Notes under the pieces: generated by a model
The model's database searches: none
What the model was told of the DNA's origin: nothing
What the model saw: the letters and a program-made list of their open reading frames with translations, nothing else
Assembly: GCA_026545225.1 (NCBI GenBank)
Contig: CM048854.1
Coordinates: forward strand, 29,673,230-29,737,229
Length of the DNA: 64,000 nt
Source of the DNA: Cornus controversa
Taxonomy: Eukaryota > Streptophyta > Magnoliopsida > Cornales > Cornaceae
Direction of reading: 5' to 3'
Position numbers and translations under genes: made by a program
Part shown: piece after piece, positions 26,596-38,197 of the stretch
Position numbering within the stretch: the stretch's first letter is position 1
Layout of the letters: the number at the start of each line of letters is the position of its first letter

Positions 26596-27970
26596 TAGGC
26601 CTGGCAAAATGGATGGGTTTGGACCGGGTTGAATATGGGTGGGTCAACCCGCCAATCCAATGAACCGTATTCTCTACTATTTTATGAAATTCGACTAAAA
26701 ATCCAAATTGGCATGGACTGATTCGTTTCTATACAATCCAATCCGTTTACAATATCCGACCCATTTACAATGACCGGACCCGTTTACCAAAAAAAATATT
26801 TTTTTATATAAAAAAAATAAATGTCTATTATCAGGGTTAATATGTAACAAAAGAGAGACATAATAGTTTATAATATGTTTTTGGCCGGAAGCATTTTTTT
26901 GTGACTCGGGCCGACCCATTTTGTAAGATCTGACCCGACCTAGCTAATTTATACTTGGGTACCCAAGAATGTCTCATTAATCTAATGTTGAAGGTATGAA
27001 AAAAATACTAAAATTTACTTTCATTATAAATGTTGATGTTTAGATATGGCTGATATTGAAATATCTGTGTAAAAGTCTTGATGCCAGAGCATCCCTTACT
27101 AAGCCCAACCATTTTACTTTTTTTTTTCTTTAGACATTTCAAATGGTGGAGGCTGTTCTTAATATTACTTCAAATTTTCAAACATCTTTAGTTATGTTTA
27201 GTTAGTAGTGAAGATTAAATTTTTTAAATCTTCTTATTGCTTGGAACAAATTGACTATTCGAAAATTGCTGTTGTTGTTGTTGTTGTTTTTTTTTTTTTT
27301 TTTAATTTTACTGAATATTGGAGGGTTGTTCCATGTTAAATTGATAGTGCTAATTAATTCTTTAGACTTATAATTGAATAGTAACATTCAAATAGTGGAT
27401 AAAAAGTTTTAGATTGTCCTTGAAAAGTTGTTATTGTTATATTTGCTGAATTCCATTGGATGGCGAGTAAATATTTTTATTGCATTTAAACTTGTGTTTT
27501 TTTCTTATTTCTTCTAGCGTCACATATGATAAAGTATGATCAATATTGATTCTATCATTAGATAGATCGTGATATATATATATAGAGAGAGAGAAAATCT
27601 TAGAGAGAGCCGAAGAGAGAGAAAGAGATGATGTATATATATAGAGAGAATGGATCGTGATAGAGAGAATCTTTTAGAGATAGAGGAATTTATGATACAG
27701 AGAGATTTTTAGAAAGAGAGTGAATAGAGATCTAGAGAGAGAGAGAAGATTGTGATATATAGTGAGAGAATCATACTTGACTAATATATCATTTAAATTT
27801 TTTCTTTCCTAAAATACTTTTGGGTCTCTTATAAGATGGGTGAAATATGGGTTGAATATAACATTTATAAAAATGAGTTTGATTTTTTCAACTTGTATTT
27901 TAAAATAGTTCACCTATATCTATTAAAAAGTGGGCGGGCTGGCGGATTTGCACCCAATTTGCCACCCCTA
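26596..27970. mobile_element. Nested hAT-like element with perfect 8-bp duplication
   Basis: CTCATATG is found exactly at 26588-26595 and 27971-27978. The ends are TAGGCCTGGCAAAATGGATG and, reverse-complemented, TAGGGGTGGCAAATTGGGTG. It lies inside the outer hAT-like element, so it is younger. The interior is AT-rich with a GA-rich block at 27580-27770. No transposase frame is seen. Confidence 0.85.
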
Positions 27971-28312
27971 CTCATATGTGCCGCCACATTTCATCCCTTA
28001 TCTCTCATCTCTCTTCGTATGACGTAGTTAATACACGTTCCATCTTCAGCTTTGTGCTTTGTGAGGAGAAGTGAAACAATCACTATGAAGACAGAAAGAG
28101 AATGATGGATTAATCTCTAGATACGCATATATATAATATATATCTACAATTATATATACATGGATTTGTTTATATATATACTATGAATATGTGTTTATAT
28201 ATATGAATATGAGACTTGATATTTGAAATTTGGCCAAATGAGCTCAAGTTGAGCCCGATCTTGCCAAGAAACTAACAAGTCGAGCCTGAGTTTAGCCTGA
28301 GTAACCCCTGAT

Positions 28313-31076
28313 TGTAAAGCATTGGATTTATTTTCATTTTAAATTGCAATTAATTATGTTTTAATTGTGATAAAGTATGAGAAATTAACTTGTATATATG
28401 TTTTGTGAGTTATGAGATTTTTTCGAAATTATTGGGTTTGGGTGTGAGACCTTGGATAAGTCGGATGACCCAGAAGACTTTCATGAGTCTTGAGAATTTA
28501 TATAAGGGCTTATATGAACAAGTGAAGGGTTTAAAAGATAAGTTGAGAAAAGAATATGTTAGTATATGATTAGTAGAGAGTTAATAGTACTAAGGAGCAA
28601 ATTAAGAGAAAGAGAGGGACTTAATTACAAAAGTTGTAAATATAAATAGAATTATGTCATTTATTCTTTCCAAAAATCTGATTTTTTCCCCTCTCCCTTT
28701 ATCTATAATTTCACTCCAACTTCACTGTAGATTACGAGAGGCTTAATGTGAGAATTGAAGATTGTTCCAAGAAGAAAGTTTGTTCTCTTCATCATTTTCT
28801 TTGATTTGATCAGTTTGGAGTTCGATTTGGTGAAATTTGAGAAAATGGACAAAATTAGGGTTTGAATTTGGGGATAGCTTAAGAAGAGAAAGTTGTTCTC
28901 CTTACTACGATCTACGCTTCTACGGTTCAAAATTCAAATTCAAAGAAGTTCGAATATTTGGTGATTTGAGACTTTTTGAAATTAAAGCTTGGAATTGAGG
29001 TAGGGGTGTTCTATCCACCTTATGATCGATTCTTTAGGAATTGATGTAAGTCTTGCATATTTTCTTATGCTTATACTTATCAATTAAATATTCACGTGAC
29101 AATTATGATGATATAAATGTGCATTGATATTTTTTATATATGTCTTTATGAATTTGTTGATTGAAAGTATGTTAGCACACGTGTTAATGTGAGCTATACA
29201 TGTGAATTATGTTTACTGTTGAACGATTTTTTGTTTGGGCAAACTTTGAATCCAATTTGTCAAAAATCGTTAAGTATTGAATAAAAAATTGACTCTTAAA
29301 ATCCTCACTTGTAATTGGTCCAACTAAACATGGCCTTAAATGGTGGTTGCTTGAATTTGAATAAAACACAAGAACAGACACGACTGTTCTAGAATAGTTA
29401 TGATTATTCAAAAATAAATATGACTATTCAGCAATAGTTATGACTCTTCACGAATAAATAGCCAGCCTTGCATAACATTAAAAATATAGAAAAAAAATTA
29501 TATCGTCTAACTCTGCATATATATATAGTTCGAGTACTGCACATGTTGTGTTCGGAGGATTTTAGAGATTAAAGTGCTGCCTCTTTGGAATCGTAAAATT
29601 TTATTTTGTGAGTACCTTGTGAGATAATTGATATTGCATTGTTATATACATAAAAAATGACATGTTTTAGCATGAAATCAAGTGACTTATGATGCGCTTG
29701 AAAATATGTGATACATTTGAAATTGTATATGTTGTCATACTTGAAACTTATGTGATTGGTTGTTAATTTTGGAAGGAGGTCAGAAAAGCAAGAAGGACAC
29801 TGAGCCGTAGGGTGCAAAGCCCGGATCTTGGCCAAGGAGGTTTTGTCTGAACCTTCTGGTTAGTAGCCTGTAAAGTAGAATATTAGTTTTGTCTAGATCC
29901 TCAAGTTAGCTACTCGTGAAGTAGAATATTTGAAAATTTGGCTTGATTAGCGATTGACCTGTGGATCTACAAATACTCACACCCTTGTTGATTTTGAGAT
30001 TTATGTGACTTAGTATTTAAGTCTTGCTATTGAATTGTGATATTCATGTTAATGTTTGTGTAGCTTTCTTTTGATTAAATGTTGTTAAACATATGATTCA
30101 TTCACGTATTATAATGAGATTCATGAACATGAACATTAAAAGCATGTCATGTAGTACATAGGGATGCCATGATTGCATTTCATGTAGGTCACATCGAGTC
30201 GATGCATAAGTTGGTTTGTGTATCTCTACTAGGCATGTTGGCGCTCACCCCCTCCCCCAAACATTTTTACAGATAAGGCATCGGTGATCGATGGAACTTG
30301 AGGTGCTAGGATCGAAGGACTCAGTTTTTTATTACAATGATCCATGTTATATTTTCATATATTATGTTTGGGCATTTATTGAGATTTTATAAATTGAATG
30401 TGGGATACATACTATCGATACCGTGAACATGTGTAATTTGTTATCTTAGATATTATTGTAATGAATCTCATTATCTTTGAATTTTAGAGACCTTTACGTG
30501 TAATTGATGATTAAGTTGTATGATGAACTAGATGTATACATTTCAGCTATTATACGCTTGAAAGGGTAAAAACTATGATTTGATCATATCCATGTATGTT
30601 GTGGTTATTTTTAGGTTTGCAAGTGAATATTGGAGACTTATGCATGCTAAAAAAAAATTTAAGAATGGACATGACATGAAAAATCAAGGAAATTCAGAAA
30701 TTCAACTATAAGGAATCTCGATGGATCATAATTCCGGACCCAAATGAAGTCTAATTCCAATATGTTACAATATATGTTACGATTGATCATAGAATTATGA
30801 TGTATCGTAACCTCAATTATGATGGATCGCAGCTTCAATTACGATTAATCGTACTAGGCAACTGCATATAGAAATTGAGGTTAGAGTGTAAGTATACATA
30901 TACCCTAATGAGGGATCCACTTATATAAGTTAATATATATATAATACTTCTGCGGACATGAGATTTTGAATTGATCAAGGGTATGGGTGACGGTTTGGGT
31001 AACACTCATCACATTCAATCATCACCACCCCCATTTCTCTCTCCCTTAATCGGGTGTCGAAAACCAGGGCGTGACA
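28313..31076. mobile_element. 2.76-kb LTR-like insertion (probable solo LTR of a large-LTR gypsy element)
   Basis: It starts TGTAAAGC and ends GGGCGTGACA, flanked by CTGAT and CTAAT, a 5-bp duplication with one mismatch. On the minus strand it starts TGTCACGCCCTGGTTTTCGA, a typical LTR start of plant gypsy elements. No gag or pol frame is present, so the whole stretch may be a solo LTR. It sits in the outer hAT-like element; the sequence on both sides fits together when it is removed. Orientation is uncertain. Confidence 0.6.
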
Positions 31077-31479
31077 CTAATCTTGGTGGGCCGAGCCCGA
31101 ACATGTCAAAGCTTGGCTCAGTTCATTTACACTCCTAATCCTAGGCTTAGGTGAGCATATATTCCACAAAGGAAGTTATTATTAAACGAGGTAGAGTAAT
31201 TTTATTTTTTTTGCCATATGGGGTAGAGTATGAAAGGTGGGCAATGGAACATAGATAGATATATGGAGGTCTTATTGTGTCCCATGGATTGAAAACTTAA
31301 TCACTAAAATTCCAACTTATGAACTGATAGTTGGTAAAGTTTTTGATTCGATAGATAATCAATGTGGAAGGAAGAACGTCGTTAGACAGGTTATGCACCA
31401 TGATGTGGTACTAGATAAAATTTTCAAGGTTCCTGCCAATAATTTTTGGGGGAACAAGACGGCGACAATGATACACTGG

Positions 31480-31680
31480 TGTTAGATTATATTATATGTT
31501 GTATATTAGGATTTCTTGCTCACTACTCACCTAACCCTATTCCATATATAAGGTTGCTTATTCTCCATTCATACTTTGTCCTATAAATAGGCTTGTGTAT
31601 ATTGTGTATTCATTCATTCAAAATAAAGATTAATCATTCTCTTTTTCTTTCTCTCATAATTCTAACATGGTATTGGAGCA
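31480..31680 (+). mobile_element. Copia LTR followed by tRNA-Met primer-binding site
   Basis: A 188-bp LTR runs from TGTTAGATT to TTCTAACA (31480-31667), with TATATAAGG and CCTATAAATAGGC promoter motifs and an AATAAAG signal. Directly after it comes TGGTATTGGAGC, which differs by two bases from the usual initiator tRNA-Met primer site TGGTATCAGAGC. The matching 3' LTR was not found; the next LTR downstream is of another family. Confidence 0.7.
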
Positions 31681-31771
31681 GAAAATGTCTTGTGTTCAAA
31701 TCTCAGCGTCACTCTAATAATTAAAATTGAAACACGTGTTAGATTGAAAGAATGCCACACGTGAGGGAATG

Positions 31772-32161
31772 TGTTGAAGGATTTAAATATTAAAGTTACA
31801 ACCAGGTTTCAATATAGAGTTGTATTTTAATAAGTAATTCTTTGAAAACAAGTTGTATTCGACTCTAAAGAATTGTAAATCTTGTGTAACAAAGAATGTG
31901 TTTCGAGACTTTATAAATAAAGATAGGGTTAAAGGGAAAATGGAGAGAGAGAGAGGAAATATGTAAAAGGTTGGTGAGTACCATGAATAGATAAGAGAGT
32001 ATGTAATTCCGGGAGGAAGATGTCAAGAAATTGAGTGAAAGAGTGTTTGTGGTAGGCATGCTTTCCGTGTGTTGTATATTCTCTTCTCAATTATAGTGAA
32101 ATATCTCTTCCCAAATGATATGCTTCCGTTATACTGAACAAAGAGAGATTAATTTCCAACA
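31772..32161 (+). mobile_element. 390-bp LTR of a second family
   Basis: It starts TGTTGAAGG and ends TTTCCAACA. A purine-rich CACACGTGAGGGAATG, like a polypurine tract, comes directly before it, as expected for a 3' LTR. The TATA is CTTTATAAATA. A diverged relative is at 62110-62340 (both share ATAGAGTTGTATTT...AAGTAATT and AAGAATTG). No matching 5' LTR or target duplication is seen. Confidence 0.55.
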
Positions 32162-32501
32162 TTTGGTTTAATTTTATCTTAGAAAATTGTTCAAAAATTT
32201 GTTATCCACAGTTTCTAAAAACTTATAAAAAATATTTGTTTTTAGGTAATTATTTTTGATAGTTCTCTAAAAATTTGTTTAAGAAAAAATACAAGCATTA
32301 CACACATTCTCATTTATATTAAACTGAATTTCGTACGGTCTCCATTTTTTCTTCTTTTCTTTTTTAGACAAAAAAATATTTGTGGCTGTAAGTTTAGTCT
32401 GTAACCGTGTGAGAATGAAGCCCAATAAAAAGGCTCATCTGGTCATCACCAAGTAGGATCATTTGCTGGGCCCAAATTTGAAAAATAGTAGCAAATCTAA
32501 T

Positions 32502-32563
32502 TCCGCTGCCGGGGTTCGAACCCGGAATATCAACTTTTGAAATTTCCATTGTGCTACAGCAGA
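32502..32563 (-). pseudogene. tRNA-like remnant, 62 nt
   Basis: On the minus strand TCTGCTG and CAGCGGA can pair as a 7-bp acceptor stem (one G-U), and CCGGGTTCGAACCCCGG forms a perfect T arm with a good B box. The middle is only about 31 nt, too short for normal D and anticodon arms, so it is not a working tRNA. The acceptor resembles tRNA-Glu, but this is not certain. Confidence 0.5.
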
Positions 32564-32862
32564 CCTTGCGTTCTTTATGCCAAATTGTTTTTATATAGCT
32601 GTAAAGTTATCTTTCAGTCCCCAAACTAAACTCAGTGCACGAGTATTTTAATAATAGTGAGCTACATATTATATAATTCCATGATCCATTGACAGCCATA
32701 ATTGTGAAGAGACACTCTTGCTTGATTACTCAACATAATTCACAAAACATTTGGTATTTGGATAGTGATTGCAGTAATCAAGTGATAAAAAATCTGGAAT
32801 TATTTCTATGCCTGATTGAGAAATTCAAATTACAAATAAAACTTGAAAATATAAAAATAAAA

Positions 32863-33181
32863 GAGTAATGTTATTATGAGATTGACCACATGATTGTTGT
32901 TGTGAGCCTTCTGTGACTTCTGTCTTTTTGCTGTGATCATGTACAAATATTGAATCGTGCATCTAACCGTTTGAAAGAAAATTGTTTAAAATTATATTGT
33001 CAAAATTTCATACCAAAATTCAATTATAATAAAGCACATAAGCATTCTTTTTCTTTTAGCAAATTAAACTATTATTTTTGACTGTTTCGAATAATTTTGT
33101 TTTGTGATATTTTAAACTGATTTTTTTACAGCGATATCACTTTAATATTGGCGTGAGGTCAACTCCGAAATAGCATTACTC
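32863..33181. mobile_element. MITE, 319 bp
   Basis: The left end is GAGTAATGTTATTATGAGAT and the right end reversed is GAGTAATGCTATTTCGGAGT; the match continues into TTGACC. The flanks are A-rich (AAAATAAAA and AGAAATAAA), so a 9-bp duplication is possible but weak. Confidence 0.6.
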
Positions 33182-33836
33182 AGAAATAAAAATATTGAAA
33201 CCAAAAAAATCATCATGGTCCACATAGAGCAAGGTCACAAAAGTTTTATTCATGATGTTTCTCTATATTCATGAATTGACCCAAAATTTGTTAATATTTT
33301 ATTTTTGACAAAAAGAAGAATCTTACGGTGGCAAGAGTATAAGATAAAATACAAATAAGAATTAAATAAAATATGTTTACACAAGAGACAACATATTTGA
33401 GTTCAGGCTATACAAGAGTCACAAAATTTTGAAGAGACACCAAAGGCATAAAAAAGGCAAAGAATTTCTTATGAAACTTGTGGAGTTTTACTTGCAGAAT
33501 ATAAATCTTCATTCAAGCTGAGGTTGAAAAATAGGAAGATCAAGACTTCAACAATCTTGAAGAATGCAGGCTCAAAAGAAAGAAAGAACACCACTAATTC
33601 AAAAAATTTATGAAAAATTGGGTTCCTTTCTTATTTTGACGAACAATTCAAGTCAAAACCGGATTGTGAAGATTTTTTTCTTCATCATGAATAACTGAGA
33701 AAAAAAACCAGAAGCTTGAGAAATTTTGAATGTGGTTATGAATGGAAGACATTGAAATGGTAGCATAATCAAATTTTATGTTCTAATATATCATTGATTC
33801 GTGTCTTTTTAGTGTCCCTAGAAAGTGACATAATAC

Positions 33837-34316
33837 TAGCTATGTTTGGTACAATGGAAATAAAAAAAAAGGAATAATATTAGTAATGAGAGAAAAGAAA
33901 AGAAAAGAAAAGAAAGGAAAGAAAATGATAGTGTTAAACTTTTATAATGTTTAGTTGATTATTAAAGGAAAAGAAAAGAATATTTAACATGTTTGGGGAA
34001 AGAAAGAAAAAGAAACTATTTTAAAAAAATTACCTTTATATCCTTTTATATTTAGAAGACAAATTTTAGCTTTAATCAAAATAAGGGCAAAATTGGTATT
34101 AATAAAATTTCATTAAAAAATGATAATCTTTCCTTCCATTTCCTTTCATTTTTGGAAGGATAACAAAAGCTGTCATTCATCTTTAATTGATCTCTCCAAA
34201 TCCTTTCTATTCATGGGCTTTGCAATAAAAAAAACTATACCAAACACAAATAAACGGATCCCTCTATTTCCTTCCATTTCTTTCCCTTTCATTTCTTTTC
34301 AACCAAACTGGGCCTA
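33837..34316. mobile_element. MITE of the TTTGGTA-type, 480 bp
   Basis: The ends TAGCTATGTTTGGTACAATG and, reversed, TAGGCCCAGTTTGGTTGAAA are inverted, followed by GGAAAG-rich subterminal runs on both sides. The layout matches elements at 1472-2284, 61271-61668 and perhaps 62356-63070. Confidence 0.55.
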
Positions 34317-35210
34317 TGAAAGAGTCCACAATAGTCCTTGTACCAGCATAAAAGAGTTATCAACTGTATGTTGTAATCAACCACCAAATGATAAAGGCAA
34401 AAGAATAAAATAATAAAACTATATTTTCAGCCCATTTAACTATTTAAGCTTGCTTTTGAGCCCCTGCAATGGCTGTTCAATTATAAATATCATCCAAAAT
34501 GATAAAGCTCACATCCTGTGCGTGTGTTGTGTGTGTGAGAGAGAGAGATTTATGATTATACATTATATTAACAGCTTACATTTTAATTATAATAATAACA
34601 GCATAACACAAGGTTCAATATTTACAACGACATATTCTATTTCTCGGTTCAATATTTACAATGATATATACTATTTTTCTTTCTAATTTGGGAATAAAAC
34701 ATTACATTGACAGTAAAAGATAGCATAGACCTACTTCTAATATGCACAGCTAATCATATTTACATCAAAGAATATGCAATCACACACAAACCTCCAAATT
34801 GATTTAATTTAATTTTTTCCATTTCTATCCCCCTCAGAGCAACTCAAACCTCCCCATAACCCTTCTTCCGGCGACTTTCGATCGAAAAATAAGAAAGAAT
34901 ACGATTTCCCCGGTTTTAATACCGTCTTTCATCCTTATTCCTCTGTTGATTCCTTCTCCCGATAGCCTAATATCAGCTGGAAAAACAGTATAAGCCAATC
35001 TTTCTACTACCAACTTTTCAATAAACCATAAACCAGTCTCTTTATATATATATATATTTTTAAATTATAATAATTTTTGTGTTTCTTCTCTATTTTTTAA
35101 AATATTTTTTTCAGTTGCTAAATAGTACTTCCAAAAGACAAGCAAGCAGCAGAAGCAGTGCAACAAAGATTTTTTACAAGTGATCAAGCCACCAAGGGCA
35201 CTCCTGGATG

Positions 35211-36653
35211 TCAGCTGTTCTGGAGAGAGAGCCATTGTTCCATATACTTCTTGCTCTCTGTACAGTGAAGCAAATGCAGATTACAACTCATCAGCACAGA
35301 TTATAAATCTTAGGACACATCACACATACCACTATATTTATAGTGTACAAATATCATAGGAAGAAATTTCTTGAGTCCATTTTGCTTTCTACATCCATTC
35401 AGATGGATGCATAGACCAAAAAATTAAAAAAAATCGGCGAAGACAGTGGTAGATAGATGTCAAAGAAAATATTCAAGAGTGAGGTATGCACGAGGGACCA
35501 CAAATTTAGAGCTCATTCCTCCAATTCATCGTCCCTTTGTTTTTTTTCACAAGAATATTAAAAAATATATTGACAGATTATGTGGCAGGAGTTCGATGGG
35601 GGAAGTCCCGCTTAACCGTGAAAGAACAGGAAATAGAAATCAAATCAACAGGCAAGGAGACAAGGTGGTGCTGATACCAGTAAATATCCCTTGCAAAAAT
35701 ACCCATATTTTCAAGGTTCCAAAACTCATTCAAAACAGCCATGTTTTGCATCTTTTCGCAAAGTCTAGCTCACTTTATCAAAACAGTCCACCCTCTGCCA
35801 TTTTCTCAAAAACCCACCCATATTTGATGATATTTAGGATCCAAAACACTTCTGATTCTCATAAATGTCGCTCTCTCATTCAACAAAAGCATTCCATTCA
35901 AGGTTATTTTAAAGCATATTTTAAATTCAACCTTTGACAAGGCTACCATGGATTGTGATCTAAGTTCTAAATAACTTGGGTACCAACCCAAACTCCACTA
36001 TATGCCAAGAGCACTCCATCATGTGTCCCACAACACGAACTTTTAAATCAAAATTTAAATTAGAATTAAGGAGAGTTTATAAATTTACATGGTAACTGCG
36101 TTTCGGGGTATTTAACACCTTCCCTGGCATAAACAATCTGACGAACTCCCAATCTCTCAAAATGTCGATCTGTCCGCGTAGATCATTATGGAGATACTAT
36201 TTATTTAAATCGGGCTTTCTTTTCAAACATTTTCACAAATTGTTTTTTGCATTTCCTTTTCATAATTTCATGATCAAACAGAGACATAACACACCAAAAA
36301 CTCAATGTTTGTTAGGTGACAGATCAATATAAATCCACCTAAGGCCTAAGGCCCTACCCTACTTTATTGTCATATAAAGCCCAGTGTAAACCAACCTTCC
36401 ATCAACCATGTTGTCTCCATAACTTGCATTTGACAATTCAAAGCTGCATTTAATATTCTCTCTTACAGAGTTAGCAGCCCAGAGATTGTAGCATTTAATT
36501 AACTAGATAAATATTTTCTGTAGCTGTGATTTTACCCTTTCTAATACAGTTGCCACAAAAAGTTCATATATGAACTCAAAAAGGGCCAAGAGCCTAAGAT
36601 GTGAATCCATATACATAATGAGCTTAATAATATACTCATTGGCTCATTTGGAA

Positions 36654-36690
<37 letters not shown>

Positions 36691-37340
36691 CTCCGATATT
36701 ACAATTATGAAAGCAGAAGTTGTTTGTCTAATGATACCTAATAGTATAAGGTGTTCTCATGATCAAGTATCAACATGTCACACTTAAGTAGCAATAAATT
36801 TTAAAAAGACATACAAATTGAATATTGTATAAAGTGAAAGATGTATAATATTTGCATAAAGTGATTCTTACCAGCAGCATATATGTCTGGAATGTTTCCA
36901 ATGGTGTCCAAGAAAGAGTCCCTTGAATTCTTGTCCAAATCCTCATGTCCATGTCCATGTCCATAGCAGGGAACCAGCACTGCAAAACTATCCTCCGATT
37001 CATCGTCACTCTGGAAACCAGGGCCATGAGGCTCCAACCAACCAATCGACCAATCCGATTCATCGGAATCAGAGCCAGAAACACATCCACCATCTGATGG
37101 CACCAAAACAACATCATATTCCTTGTCAATTTTTCTTTCTTCCCGGCTTGGCCATTTTCGCTTAACTCTCCTAGATGAGGATACCACATTACCCACATTA
37201 ACCAAAGGCAATATCACAGTCTCTGATTCCCACAAACCCCAATCTGATGAAGAATTTAAACAAGGCCCATTTGAGATTTTAGGGTTTTGTTGCTTCCCAC
37301 TCCATAACCACCAAGACAAATTGGTAAATGCCATAGCCAT
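35211..37340 (-). CDS. Conserved plant protein of unknown function, 2 exons, 171 aa
   Basis: Exons: 37340-36872 and 35257-35211. The protein starts MAMAFTNLSWWLWSGK and has SSRRVKRKW, REERKID.EYDVVLVPSDGG, a run ending SDWSIGWLEPHGPGF, DSFAVLVPCYG and a GHGHGH tract. The split codon joins ...YAA-E-SKKYMEQWLSLQNS, which matches the C-terminus I recall for this plant family. Acidic, Ser-rich and Trp-rich stretches occur; no signal peptide, membrane segment or catalytic motif is visible. The function is not known to me. An open frame extends upstream from 37364 only through TTG, so the ATG at 37340 is used. Confidence 0.85.
35258..36871 (-). other. Intron of the 171-aa gene, 1.6 kb
   Basis: The donor is GCTG|GTAAGAATC and the acceptor TGTACAG|AGAGC, both canonical. 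It contains an AT microsatellite at 36657-36689. A plus-strand open frame at 35446-35937 has no recognisable similarity and is taken as chance. Confidence 0.8.
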
Positions 37341-37796
37341 TATCTTTGCCTCCTTCAGGTTCAAAATTTTTCAATGTACTTCTGGTCTGAGAATTTATAC
37401 TTGGAGACCGAATATTCCAGAGATGGATTCTATTTCTGCCTGTTATGGGAACAACTAAAATAAGAAAATTTGAACAATTGGATAATTTGGATAGGACCAA
37501 ACAACAATAAAAGGTTAAAACACCAAACAAATTAAGGAACATGTTGTAGTATATATGCTAAGAAACTTCTCTGTTTCCTTTCAGTTTCCTTATTAGCAAA
37601 CCAAAGGAGTCATATAACATCTATTGGGAATATATAGTTAAAATTTTAACTATATTTTCACAAGGGGGACAACTAGCATTCACCAAAAATAGATCAAATA
37701 TTCAAATGTTATCAATATCACAAATTTGACAGAAAATATGAAAAGAAATAAAACCAGTGATTTATCATTTACTGAGCCAAAAATTAAAAGTCTTCA

Positions 37797-37798
<2 letters not shown>

Positions 37799-37845
<47 letters not shown>
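37799..37845. repeat. Compound CT/TA microsatellite
   Basis: (TC)n of about 30 bases followed by (TA)n of about 16, inside the probable 5' UTR intron of the 171-aa gene, directly before the 122-bp tandem duplication. Confidence 0.9.
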
Positions 37846-37854
37846 CCAATATTG

Positions 37855-38098
37855 AAACGAAAACAAACTGTTTTGAAGCTCGAGCTTTTTCAACGTTGGA
37901 GAAAACAATAGGCAAAAACAAAAAAACTTTAATTGTTCTGGTCCAGGTATCAGGGAAAAACAAAAACAAGTATATTAAAACGAAAACAAACTGTTTTGAA
38001 GCTCGAGCTTTTTCAACGTTGGAGAAAACAAAAGACAAAAACAAAAAAATCCAACTTTAATTGTTCTGGTCCAGGTATCAGGGAAAAACAAAAACAAA
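37855..38098. repeat. Tandem duplication, two copies of about 122 bp
   Basis: AAACGAAAACAAACTGTTTT and the following CGAGCTTTTTCAACGTTGGA recur at an offset of 122 bases, ending in GGTATCAGGGAAAAACAAAA in both copies. The second copy has a 4-base TCCA insertion. Near identity implies a recent event. Confidence 0.9.
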
Positions 38099-38162
38099 TC
38101 CTAGTTCTTGCCTTGTTTCTGAAACTTGGATTATCAAACGCAGATTCGAGATAATAACAATA

Positions 38163-38197
<35 letters not shown>

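Larger units (their letters stand above)
26115..31137. mobile_element. hAT-like non-autonomous element, split by two insertions
   Basis: The left end TAGGGCTGCAAATAAACCGA and the reverse complement of the right end, TAGGAGTGTAAATGAACTGA, match at 15 of 20 positions. Flanks GTCCTAGG (26107-26114) and ATCCTAGG (31138-31145) form an 8-bp target duplication with one mismatch, the hAT length. Removing the two nested insertions leaves about 870 bases, a normal size for such an element. Sub-terminal GAGCTCGGGTTC/GAGCCCGA repeats are present. No transposase is encoded. Confidence 0.75.
31146..35210. other. Intergenic region with LTR, MITE and tRNA-like remnants
   Basis: It contains a copia LTR plus primer site (31480-31680), a second LTR (31772-32161), a tRNA-like remnant (32502-32563), two MITEs (32863-33181 and 33837-34316) and, from about 34690, the probable 3' UTR of the gene ending at 35211. 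No complete protein gene is seen. Confidence 0.6.

Noticed and set aside
27560-27780. GA-rich block considered as a regulatory GAGA cluster
   Set aside because: It is interior sequence of the nested hAT-like element, far from any gene start.
35446-35937. 163-aa plus-strand open frame
   Set aside because: It lies within the intron of the 171-aa gene, antisense to it, with no recognisable domain.
37341-37364. Eight-residue N-terminal extension of the 171-aa protein
   Set aside because: The extension would need a TTG start; the ATG at 37340 gives the N-terminus expected for the family.
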